DNA of 64,000 nucleotides from Tretioscincus oriximinensis (Eukaryota; Chordata; Lepidosauria; Squamata; Gymnophthalmidae). Under the pieces are notes generated by a model. That model worked only from the letters and a program-made list of their open reading frames with translations, ran no database searches and was not told the origin of the DNA. Shown piece after piece: positions 9,582 through 18,236 of the stretch. The stretch is taken from contig JAJVDF010000135.1 of assembly GCA_022410635.1 (NCBI GenBank), positions 1,112,439 to 1,176,438 on the forward strand, given 5' to 3'. Each line of letters begins with the position of its first letter. The first letter of the stretch is position 1. A program made the position numbers and the translations under genes.

Positions 9582-9859
9582 CCACGCCTTGTGAAGAATG
9601 AGCCTTCAGCCCCTGGCCCCTTCCCATCTCTGTCACCCACCCCAATCCTTCCACAGCCTCCTGGCTCTAGGCCTCTGCCTTCAGGACACTTTTTGCGACG
9701 TGAGATGTTCCTTCTCCCCTTAGCCTGCGAACCTTAAGTCAGCCGTGGGACGCGGAGCGCATTTGCTGCCTTCGANGAGGAGCGAGGTTGGGCCACAGCC
9801 GCCGTGTGTGGACGGTGCTCACTGCGACTCACCCGTTAATAAAAGACGCGCTTTTTCCC
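9582..9859. other. Intergenic, GC-rich, nothing recognised
   Basis: GC-rich sequence between two palindromic elements, with no convincing coding content. Confidence 0.3.
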
Positions 9860-10038
9860 TCATGCACACGGAGCCTTACCCTGGGCTCTCCCTCGGAATA
9901 GAAGCTTGCCAACNACATGGTAGTGTAGACTACGGCAGGCCCCGAATGGCAGGCCTGCCACAGTCTATCCTGGCATGTGGATGGCCAAGCTCTGTCTCGA
10001 GATGTGGCGCAGAATAAGGCTTCGTGTGGATGGGGCCA
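9860..10038. mobile_element. Palindromic element family B, copy 8 (near complete)
   Basis: gcacacggagccttaccctg at the left and gaataaggcttcgtgtggat at the right; the centre is gcaggccccgaatggcaggcc. Full-length by comparison with the other copies. Confidence 0.75.
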
Positions 10039-10721
10039 TGGAGGAGGAAAACGAGACGCTTCTGGACCAACCAGAGCCCCAAAGGCGAGACTTTTTTGAG
10101 GGGGGTGGGGGTGGGGGAGATGTGTGCATTGGCTCAGGGAATCCAGAGGGGTGTGGAAGGAAAAGAAGGAGAAATGCCCCCCCCACCAGCCTCCTCCTTC
10201 AGGTACAAGGACACACAGCTCCCACACCTCCCTCGGCATAGAGCCGTCCGACGTGAGCGTGAAAATGGTTCCCTCCAGTCTCCGCTCCCCACTGGGAAGG
10301 GGCCACCCAGTTCCAGCCTATCGCTTTGAAAGGCGCCTCTAGGGAGTCGGCAGTGAAAAGGCCACAGCTTCGGCCTAGGCACAGGCGCCAGGTTTGCTCA
10401 GCAGATCCCCCAGCAGCCTCGTCCTTTCTGTGCAGCCTGCGCAAGGCCCTGTGGGCTACAGCTCCAAGCCTTGGAAGAGAGGAAGCCTCTTTAGACAATT
10501 CGCACCCGATCCTGCCCACAGGAAACATTTTTCCTGCTTACAGAAAGGTGGCCGGGGAACCCATCTATTCCGCGATATCCTGGTCGATTTCAGTATCGTC
10601 TGGTGGGTTGTCGATTGTTTAAATTGGGAAACGAATCATTCAATCGTTCAATAGCTTTGGGCCTATTCCAAAAGCACCCACACGAAAACCTCCATTGCGG
10701 GATGCCCACACCACTTGGGCT
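10039..10721. other. GC-rich intergenic stretch
   Basis: No gene recognised. Includes a G-run at 10099-10117 and GC-rich sequence to about 10500. Several short open frames on both strands have no recognisable content. Confidence 0.35.
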
Positions 10722-11035
10722 GCATCATCTACACATCATTTATTCCCCTATAGTTGGATTTATTCCAGGACATCCAGGCTCCATTGTGCAACATCGAACT
10801 ACAGTGGAAGAAGTGCGTGTTTGGTCTAGTGGTTAGAGTGTGAAAACTCTTATCTGGTAGCCTTCCGGTTCGATTCCCCACTCCTCCATGAAGCCAGCTG
10901 GGTAACCTTGGGCCAGTCACAGTTCTTTAGAACTGTCTCAGCCCCACCTACTCCACAGGGTGTCTGTTGTGGAGAAAGCAACAAAAGCTATGTGCGCCAC
11001 AAATAAATAAATAAAAATAAATGTGTGGATGCATA
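10722..11035. mobile_element. Palindromic element family A, copy 5, split by a SINE
   Basis: The left part (ctgcatcatctacacatcat, cctatagttggatttattcc, gaactacagtggaagaa) ends at about 10812. The right terminus (aaataaatgtgtggatgcat) reappears at about 11015-11034. The SINE occupies the gap, so the palindromic element was there first. Confidence 0.7.
10813..11014 (+). mobile_element. Sauria-type tRNA-derived SINE, inserted in a family A element
   Basis: The tRNA-like head has an A-box-like ggtctagtggttagagtg and a B-box-like ggttcgattcccc. The body follows with cttgggccagtcacagttct, ctcagccccacctactccac and gggtgtctgttgtgg. The tail is AAAT-rich. This layout matches the Sauria SINE family of squamates, moved by BovB-type LINE machinery. 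It is not a functional tRNA gene. Confidence 0.8.
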
Positions 11036-12408
11036 AAACCAAGTGGGCGCCATCCCAGGCCAGGCAGCAAGACCGACTGGCATCGCCAAAGCAGCCCCCA
11101 ATCCCGTCTCCCCTCCCTGGCGAGGTGCGCTGGCTTGGCAGATGTCATCTGTGTCCTCAAGAAAACCATTAATTCACCCTCGACTCCGAAGTCTACTTGA
11201 AACTGCAGCTGCCTCTTGTGACAGGATGAAGAGTCTTCGGGAGAGACTCGTTGAAAACTGTTTATTTTAGACAAATATAAAGAAAGGCGTCGTCCAAGGC
11301 GAAGTGAAGCAGGCGCTTTTAGGCTTCTCAGAGGGTCTTCCCAGAAACACGTGGGCTGAAGGCCGCTGAAATCTGGAGAGAGAGAAATAGCTTAAAACCG
11401 CTGTTTTTTCTTGTATGGATTTGCTTGGAAAGGTTGAGGACAAAATCCCAATTTGCAACCCCTGTTTGAAAATATGGAAAGCGCCACACCTGTGCCCGGG
11501 AAGAGCCACTTCCCAGCTCCCCAGGCTGAAGCAGCCAGGAACCGGTCTCTACTCCGAGAGGCAAGTGGAGACGACAGAGTTCGGGATCTGCCCTGCTGTC
11601 AAGAAAGACGCCGCGCAAGACAGCAGAGCGCCAGTCGGAGTAAAGACCACTAGGATCCCACAGTACATTTATGACTCTGGATTTCTTTAAAAAAACCTGG
11701 CTAGGAAGAGCGCTTAGTTTGCATGCATGTCCCGTACGCATTGTGCTGTACTGTTGAATGCATTGCATTGCAAGTATGCATGTATGTATGCGTGCATTGA
11801 AAGTGTGCATGCATGTGTGTATGCGCCTATGCACGTAACTCCAGGATGCTGGGATCATTTGTCTGCTAAGCCTCCGTTATATATAATACACAATATTGCA
11901 GAGAGTAAAGCATTATCCATTGAGCTCGGCGAGGCTTCCGCTTTTCCTTGTGGGACTTTCCAGGACTTCTTCCTCCACTGCGGGGTCCTCTTAGTTCGTT
12001 TCCTTGTCCTCCCACCCTTAGGGAGGTGGGGGGCGTGGGTGGTCTCCCATCTGCCCAGGACTGTGGGGTACAGACAGAGCCAAGTCCCGTTTAAAGTCTG
12101 TCTCTCGCCTCCGTTTCTGTGCCGCTCTTACTAGACTAGCTGGGGCTGCAGGGATCTCACCAGGAGAATTTTTTGTCAGCGGCAGCCCGAAAGCGCAATC
12201 CTGTGTCCGCTTGACCACGGTGGTTGTGGGGCCATAGATGGCTGTTCCAAGATAGGTTGTGGTGGGACAAGGACCTTTCGCAGATCCACACGTATGTCTG
12301 AAATTAGCAGAAGACGGAATCGGTGTACTGAGGGCGCTTTAACGATGCTGATTGTGAACACAATTCGTAAACACAACGGTTGCGTGTTGGATTTTAGCAC
12401 TGACAGTG
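11036..12408. other. Intergenic stretch with TGCA/TATG-rich segment
   Basis: No gene recognised. 11756-11840 is a degenerate tandem of TGCATGTATG-like words. A purine-rich patch surrounds 11370-11395. Long minus-strand frames here have repetitive, non-conserved composition and are treated as chance. Confidence 0.35.
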
Positions 12409-12556
12409 GCTGCATCCCCACATCCCTTATTTATTCCACTATGACTGGATATTCCAACAATAAAGCGTGGATATTGTGGGATAAATCTGCCCCCGCAGTG
12501 CTTTACTGTGGAATATCCAACCATAGTGGAATTAAGAAGTGATGTAGGGATGCGGC
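12409..12556. mobile_element. Palindromic element family A, copy 6
   Basis: ggctgcatccccacatccct to gaagtgatgtagggatgcgg, with complete mirrored interior blocks; one of the best-preserved copies. The triplet agt occurs at both outer edges. Confidence 0.8.
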
Positions 12557-13276
12557 TAGTGTCTGGGGTGTGTGTGGGGGGAGAATTCTTCCCAGGCTCC
12601 CTATGGGAATCCAGCGCTCTCATTTCTATATCCTCAAAACGTCACACAGCCACGTAAACGTAAATCACTTTTCGTTCTGAACCTCAATCCTTCTGAGCTG
12701 AATGAAAACCAATGGAACCATTTCCAACTCTCCTGACTGGACTTGCTTTAAACTTGTTTTCCTAGTGAAGGCATGGAAAGCAAACTTTAAACGCAGGACA
12801 TTGAATGCTGTGGGGTTTGTTTCCAAACTGCGATTCCCTCACTCACTTGCCCCTTCTTCTTTTAAAGTGGGTCTCTATATCTTGGGTTGTTCCCTTCGTA
12901 ACATTAGTTGTTCCTCTGGCCAATTGACGAGGGTATAAATTCTGTCCAGTTCTCACCCTGCATAAAATACACACAAATTCTCTTCAGTCAATATTAGCCA
13001 AGCTGAAGATTTAGCAATACATATTTAATGAATTATATCACTGTCGTGGCGGTTTTAAGACCGTATGGTTACATATAAATATACTATACATTTCTATAGA
13101 CACCATTGATGCCTAGACATTTCAGTGGCTAGTGGGCCAAAGGCTAGTGGAAACAATGAAAGCAAACAAAACCCAACAGAATTCTGTTTTTTTTTTTNAA
13201 AAAGGAAACTGTTCCCAAGAAGTCATTTCTAACGGGTTTAGTACCAGAGNAAGGAAAACAGTGAGTCTGATGTAGC
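12557..13276. other. Intergenic, nothing recognised
   Basis: No gene or repeat identified. A poly-T run with an ambiguous base lies at 13187-13200. Confidence 0.3.
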
Positions 13277-13401
13277 CGGACTCCACTGTAGTTGGATATT
13301 CCACAATGAAGCACTGTGGGGACGGATTTATTCCAGAATGTCATTCTTTATTGTGGAATATCCAGTTACAATGTAATAAATAAGTGATGTGTGGATCCAG
13401 G
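13277..13401. mobile_element. Palindromic element family A, copy 7 (left end truncated)
   Basis: ctccactgtagttggatatt, centre with gacggatttattccagaatg, right end aaataagtgatgtgtggatc. The left outer arm is missing. Confidence 0.7.
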
Positions 13402-14284
13402 CTAAAACGAATTAATTGCTCTGTTTCCAGTCCGGAGTGACTCCCATGCTACGACGTTGGAGTCGGACTGGGTTCTTCGATCCCCCCTCTCCCACCACAG
13501 ACTTTTCGGGTGTTTGTGTCTTGACTTTAAAATCCGGCCTGGAGCCCAAGGGGGGCGCGCGCGGGGGGGGGGGGGCAGGCACCGCAAAGGGTCCAACCCT
13601 GGCCCGCACAGCCCCGCGCGCCCTTGTTCAGCCAGCGCCACAGAAAGGGATGTTAACGATTAAATCGTTTTCAAAGGATTAGTCGCGCCGTTTGGGGTGG
13701 AAATGTTTCAAGGTTGTTTCCAGGCGCTCATATGAATCATGCGGCCCAACAGACCATTAACGTCCACTTACATTTGGAAGGTGACAAATTTTATGGGACT
13801 TATTTCAGCCACAGCTCCAGCAGGAGTCCCCGGCGGCCGCGGTAGCCACTCAGGGGTCGGGGCCTCGGCCGCCTTATTTGTTACGAGAGGCGTTTAAAAG
13901 CCACTAAGACCCGGGCCTGAGCCTCCCTCGACGGCGGATCATCGGGAACAAGCCCCTTCGCCTGGCCGCAAAGGCCATTAAAGCGGGTAAAGAGCCGCAG
14001 GGACGCCCGCTTGCCTAGGGGCCTCCGCTCCCGCCTGGCTGCGAGGCAGAGAAGAATCCACACACACCCCGCCGCGTGTGCCTGCGGGCCTTTGTTCTCT
14101 TCCAGGACTTCGAAAACCCCCAGCGCCTGTAGGCCCAGGAGGTGGAGGACGCATTTGTTATGCATTTCCTGCCCACGCCCACTTCGCAACGAGAAGAAAG
14201 GAATAAAGGCGGGAGGTTGATAATAATTAATAATACCAATAGTAATTGGCTGGAAAAACTGATCTCCCTTCCCTACTTTTAGGT
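13402..14284. promoter_or_regulatory. Candidate HAND1 upstream regulatory block, part 1
   Basis: GC-rich, repeat-poor sequence about 10 kb upstream of the HAND1 start. 13680-13830 holds an E-box catatg (about 13729), an NKX-like ccactta (13764-13770), and the phrase gacaaattttatgggactta, typical in composition of conserved non-coding DNA. A G-run lies at about 13563-13575. Conservation was not tested; regulatory function is inference. Confidence 0.35.
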
Positions 14285-14372
14285 GCGACTGTTTTAATAT
14301 GTTCATTTGGGGGTTTATTGTTATCCGCCCAGACACCTTAGGATATAGGGCGGAATAAAAATGTAAATAAAT
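14285..14372 (+). mobile_element. L2-type LINE 3' tail
   Basis: gtttattgttatccgcccag, then accttaggatatagggcgga and an A-rich end, the same tail as other L2 pieces in the window. Confidence 0.6.
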
Positions 14373-14449
14373 AGTAGTAAATTACTACCTATAGTAGTAG
14401 TATTAGTAGCAATAGAATAGTAGCAGTCGTGGTAGTAGTAGACATGGTA

Positions 14450-14451
<2 letters not shown>

Positions 14452-14542
<91 letters not shown>
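14452..14542. repeat. (AAT)n microsatellite
   Basis: About 30 AAT units directly after an L2-type tail and a TAG/TAC-rich stretch. It probably grew from the A-rich tail. Confidence 0.95.
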
Positions 14543-14544
<2 letters not shown>

Positions 14545-14574
14545 ATCGTTGCTGTTACTGCTTCTGCTATTCCT

Positions 14575-14730
14575 GCCGCCCCTGAGCCTTATCCCGGGAG
14601 CCGGCGCCTGCCACCTACACGCCAGCGTGGGGCCCATTCGAGGCCTGCCACAGTCTCCGCTGGCACGTGGATGGCCAAGCTCTGTCCGGAGATACAATCC
14701 ACAACAAGGCTCAGTGTGGACGGGGCCTTA
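14575..14730. mobile_element. Palindromic element family B, copy 9
   Basis: Left cgcccctgagccttatcc; centre gtggggcccattcgaggcct; right acaaggctcagtgtggacgg. It is unusually GC-rich, like its surroundings. Confidence 0.65.
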
Positions 14731-15596
14731 GACATGACCCAGCAACGGAGCTTCATATTTGCCTTCGGCGGGACAAAGGGGTTTAGTCTTTGGCACTAAC
14801 TTCATTTCGGGCTTTTAAACGACGCTCCTGGAGCCAAAGTGCGCCGCTATTTCGCTTTCCATTTGACACTGATAGAACGAGACGCTGGAGATAAACAACC
14901 TGGAGCCGCCTTGACCTTGGCTTCCCGCCCCGGCCTGGATGTCCACGACGGCGCTCAGCCTTTGCTAACCTTCCCCGAGAACGGACCCACAAGGGAGACC
15001 CTGGTGTTCATCGGGGCTCCCGTGGGATCCACCCATCTCCGCCTGGTGATCTCTTTGCCCTCGAGATCGCCGCCTGAGGTGACTATTTCAATTAAGTGCC
15101 AAAATGTACGGGAGACGCCAGAAGCGGCCGCCCCCCACAAGCACAAGGCTTCTTCCTATCCGGCAGCCTGNGAGGCGAGAGAAGCCGCTGTTGGGCTGCT
15201 CTCACCTCTCTAGAGGAACGGCAACGGGGCCCAAGGGGAGAGAAGAAACGGAGACCCCGAGCCGTCCCGTCGACAGACTCCCTTTATAGGAGATGCATCA
15301 ATAGGGAGCGCGATCCGGGCGCNGGGCCTTCCCGGCAGTGGGCCGCAAAGTCGCCTGAGCCAAGCAGATGATCTCCAATTGCGCGCCAAACTTTTTGGGC
15401 CGGAACAGCGAATCCTATATTTCTCCCCGACGTCGCGGGAAACNGCTGGAGGGCTGCGAGAGGAGACGGGGGCCTGCCTGGCTCTGTGTAAGAACCGTGG
15501 CTAGAAGCAGCAGCTTTCCCCACTCCCTTTCTGCACCAGGNCTGACTCTGGAAGGATTATACAGAGGAAGGATCTGCCATCTGCATGCTGATATAT
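14731..15596. promoter_or_regulatory. Candidate HAND1 upstream regulatory block, part 2 (CArG and NKX-like sites)
   Basis: GC-rich, CpG-containing, repeat-free sequence 11-12 kb upstream of HAND1. It contains ttaagtg (15092-15098), a consensus NKX2-type core, within atttcaattaagtgcc, and a perfect CArG box CCTTTATAGG at 15281-15290. A candidate T-box half-site gaggtga lies at about 15076-15082. SRF and NKX2-5 act together in cardiac enhancers, so a heart enhancer of HAND1 is a reasonable hypothesis. Motifs are seen; conservation and activity are not. A CpG-rich promoter of an unannotated transcript is the alternative. Confidence 0.4.
15281..15290. promoter_or_regulatory. CArG box (SRF site)
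   Basis: CCTTTATAGG fits CC(A/T)6GG exactly and sits in a GC-rich block where an A/T-only core is conspicuous. Confidence 0.5.
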
Positions 15597-15796
15597 AGGT
15601 TATAACACGCAAGGCCTTCCTCAGGCCCCTCCCGCACTTGGCTTTACTTGGCCCTGCCTTTGCCCACATAGTCACATTCCCCAAGGCATAACCCAGATTT
15701 AATTCTCAGGCAGAAAGAGATTTAGTTCTGATTCTCACTTGGCCATATTCTGCTCCAGAAAGTGGATTGAGCTGAGCCCTATTGTGGCCTGGCCCA

Positions 15797-15837
15797 TAGC
15801 TCAGCAGGCGGGTTAGAGCCCTTTCTGCATCTGAATA
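15797..15837 (+). mobile_element. tRNA-like SINE head fragment
   Basis: ggcccatagctcagcaggcg followed by ggttagagccc resembles a tRNA A-box region. No B box or clover-leaf is visible before the next element starts, so it is a SINE remnant at best. Confidence 0.3.
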
Positions 15838-16020
15838 AGGCCCTGCCCACATGGAGCCTTGTTCTGGGTAACNTCTCTGGACAGAGCTTGGTCATCCCCA
15901 TGCCAAAATAGACTATGGCAGGCCCCACAGGGCCTACCATAGTCTACACTAGCATGTGGATGACAGGCTCCTGTTCTGAGGTATAGTGCAGCATAAGGCT
16001 CCGTGCAGACAGGGGCCTAA
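15838..16020. mobile_element. Palindromic element family B, copy 10 (full length)
   Basis: taaggccctgcccacatgga at the left, cgtgcagacaggggcctaag at the right, with every interior block in order. TAA is present at both outer edges, which would suit a 3-bp target duplication. Confidence 0.8.
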
Positions 16021-16120
16021 GGTCAAGTGTGAAGTCCGGAACCAGGCTTTATGGTAATAACAATAGTTATTATTCTCATGTGCGTTAGGCTAGTATGTTG
16101 AGGGTTGAGAATCATTTAGG

Positions 16121-16257
16121 TTGCATCCACACATCACTTATTCTACTGAAGTTAGGTGTTCCACAATAAGTCAGTGTGTGGACCGATTTATTCCAGAATA
16201 CGCATGCTTTTTAGAATATCCAATTATAATGGAGTAAATAAATGATAGTGGATGCAG
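16121..16257. mobile_element. Palindromic element family A, copy 8
   Basis: ttgcatccacacatcactta to taaatgatagtggatgcagc, with mirrored ttattcc and ggagtaaat blocks. Confidence 0.75.
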
Positions 16258-16318
16258 CCTTGGGCCTGATTCAGAAAGCGGCCAAATGCAACATAGATTG
16301 CATCTAAGCACTCAACTG

Positions 16319-16440
16319 AATTAGCTCAGAGAGAGAGCTGGAGGGCAGGCAGGGGGTCGCCAGCTCGTCTGGAGCCTCTCAGCNGAAGCAGGCAATGGCA
16401 AACCGCTCCTGAGTGTCTGCGTCACCACTGGTAGTAGAGG
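16319..16440 (+). mobile_element. SINE-like fragment (ggcaatggcaaacc type)
   Basis: agcaggcaatggcaaaccgc followed by tcctgagtgtct is a phrase common in sauropsid SINE or MIR-like bodies. The upstream ttagctcagagagagagctgg resembles a decayed tRNA head. Class uncertain. Confidence 0.35.
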
Positions 16441-17577
16441 TGCCCACAGAGTCAATCAAGAGTTGGTGGTATCCAGCAATAAGGAGGGAAGAGAAGGCCT
16501 TTGGGGTATTGTGGGAAAGCTTTCCAATGCCTTTTAGAGGGGAATCCATGCACAGAATTTAATTTAAGCAAGATTGTAATCCTGTGGCCCATTTAGCCAG
16601 GAATGGACTAAAATGTAATTCAGGTTTATATTCATAGTGTCATGGACTGAATAGTGGAAGATGTCTCTGCATTGGCCTGTACAACTTTCCCTTGCAACAA
16701 TATACCCCTCTAAAAAGGCAGAATGTGTAAGCTAGCTTTTTTGACACTCTCCTGTGCCCTTTCCTGGCCTACCTGCGAATCCATTAGAAGTTTTCCACTT
16801 CTCTTTCCCTCCCTCCATTTGGTTCCCCCAAATGGTCATCTACTGGCTCTGAAAGAAGCTAATCAGGTTCATTTATCTAATCGCAATGGTTGGCCCCAGA
16901 GCTAAGCAGCAGCAGTGAGTCTGGGCCAAAGGAATCTACTTGATAAGAGAATTGTGGGGGGAGTTTTAAAGTAACCCCTCCATTAGTGGCACTGAGTGCG
17001 CATAGGCTGTGGTAGGTTTAACCCTTCCTGGACCATATCTTCATCTTGCCTAACAGGAGGATGACAGAATTTTCAAAGAGGATATAGTGTTAGTTTATTT
17101 TTCAAGGATAGCTTTTAACTATACTTATCCTTTAATGATCAGTGGCTATCAAGAGAAGGAGAGAAGGACAACTAATAGGAGATTGGCTCAACCTGGAACT
17201 GAAACACCCCTAAAGGAGCATGTGAACGCAGCTTTGGAGCTGCTCANTTTGCTCCCATATTTGTTTATATCCTACCATACCGCTGTTCCCATTGGTTCAA
17301 CTTGCTGCTTTTTATCTTGCTTTGTTATGAACTGCTGCATTTATTTATTTTTTGTTTGCTCTTACAGTTGAAAGCTACTTTAGATATCTTTCCATAGAAT
17401 TGGAAGAAAGCACAGACTAGAATGAAGAAACCAGCCAATGGCAGCCCAACATTAGGCAACACAAATTATTCCATGATCAAGTAACTTTCCTCCATCTGGA
17501 TGTTTCTCCCAAGGGTTGGTCAAATCTGTTTCTGGTAATAATTTAGCAGTGAAGTTGGCCATGATATGATGGTATTT
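16441..17577. other. Intergenic, nothing recognised
   Basis: The start of the AT-richer part of the window. No gene or clear repeat. Confidence 0.3.
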
Positions 17578-17600
17578 AACAACAACAACAACAACAACAA

Positions 17601-17635
<35 letters not shown>

Positions 17636-17653
17636 ACAACAACAATAATAATA
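17578..17653. repeat. (CAA)n / (CAACAG)n microsatellite
   Basis: CAA units with an internal run of five CAACAG units, ending in AAT units next to the left arm of the large inverted repeat. Confidence 0.9.
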
Positions 17654-17837
17654 GGAAGAGACCAGTGGTATGTGTATAGGTTTGAACACTGGGTCAATCT
17701 AAATAAAATCAAACAGCATAGACNCAGTATAATTCTGGATGGCAGAAGTTTGAACACAATCCGATGTTCAGAGTTGGAGCACATAAAATGCTGTGACAAG
17801 TCTTATAAAAATAATAAAAATAAAATAATAAAATAAT

Positions 17838-17840
17838 AAA

Positions 17841-17905
<65 letters not shown>
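17838..17905. repeat. (AAT)n microsatellite
   Basis: About 22 AAT units forming the inner end of the left arm of the large inverted repeat. Confidence 0.95.
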
Positions 17906-17906
<1 letters not shown>

Positions 17907-17954
17907 GCCTGTGAAGAGAATCAGATCTCACAAAGTAATCCCAGTACATCTAAC

Positions 17955-17956
<2 letters not shown>

Positions 17957-18035
<79 letters not shown>
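17957..18035. repeat. (ATT)n microsatellite
   Basis: About 26 ATT units forming the inner end of the right arm, complementary to the run at 17838-17905. Confidence 0.95.
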
Positions 18036-18037
<2 letters not shown>

Positions 18038-18236
18038 TTTATTATTTTATTATTTTATTATTTTATTTTTATTATTTTTATAAGACTTGTCACAGCATTT
18101 TATGTGCTCCAACTCTGAACATCGGATTGTGTTCATTCAAACTTCTGCCGTCCAGAATTATACTGTGTCTATGCTGTTNGATTTTATTTAGATTGACCCA
18201 GTGTTCAAACCTATACACATACCACTGGTCTCTTCC

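Larger units (their letters stand above)
17654..18236. repeat. Large inverted repeat with triplet-repeat inner ends
   Basis: The left arm begins ggaagagaccagtggtatgt and the right arm ends acataccactggtctcttcc. The arms (about 250 and 280 bases) match almost base for base apart from a few substitutions and a 4-base insertion (atga) on the right. They include AAT units at the inner edge of the left arm and ATT units in the right. The unpaired centre is about 50 bases (17906-17956). No coding capacity. It could be a real fold-back or an assembly or replication artefact. Confidence 0.85.

Noticed and set aside
10813..10900. Possible tRNA gene
   Set aside because: A- and B-box-like words are present, but the sequence continues as a Sauria-type SINE body and no proper clover-leaf with an anticodon stem was seen.
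11328..11858. A 176-codon minus-strand frame
   Set aside because: Part of it translates TGCATGTATG-type tandem sequence; no conserved domain and no supporting splice structure.
13881..14336. A 151-codon minus-strand frame
   Set aside because: Runs through an L2-type tail and GC-rich sequence; no recognisable protein features.
14429..14731. Frame coding a poly-Asn or poly-Leu protein
   Set aside because: Translation of the AAT microsatellite.
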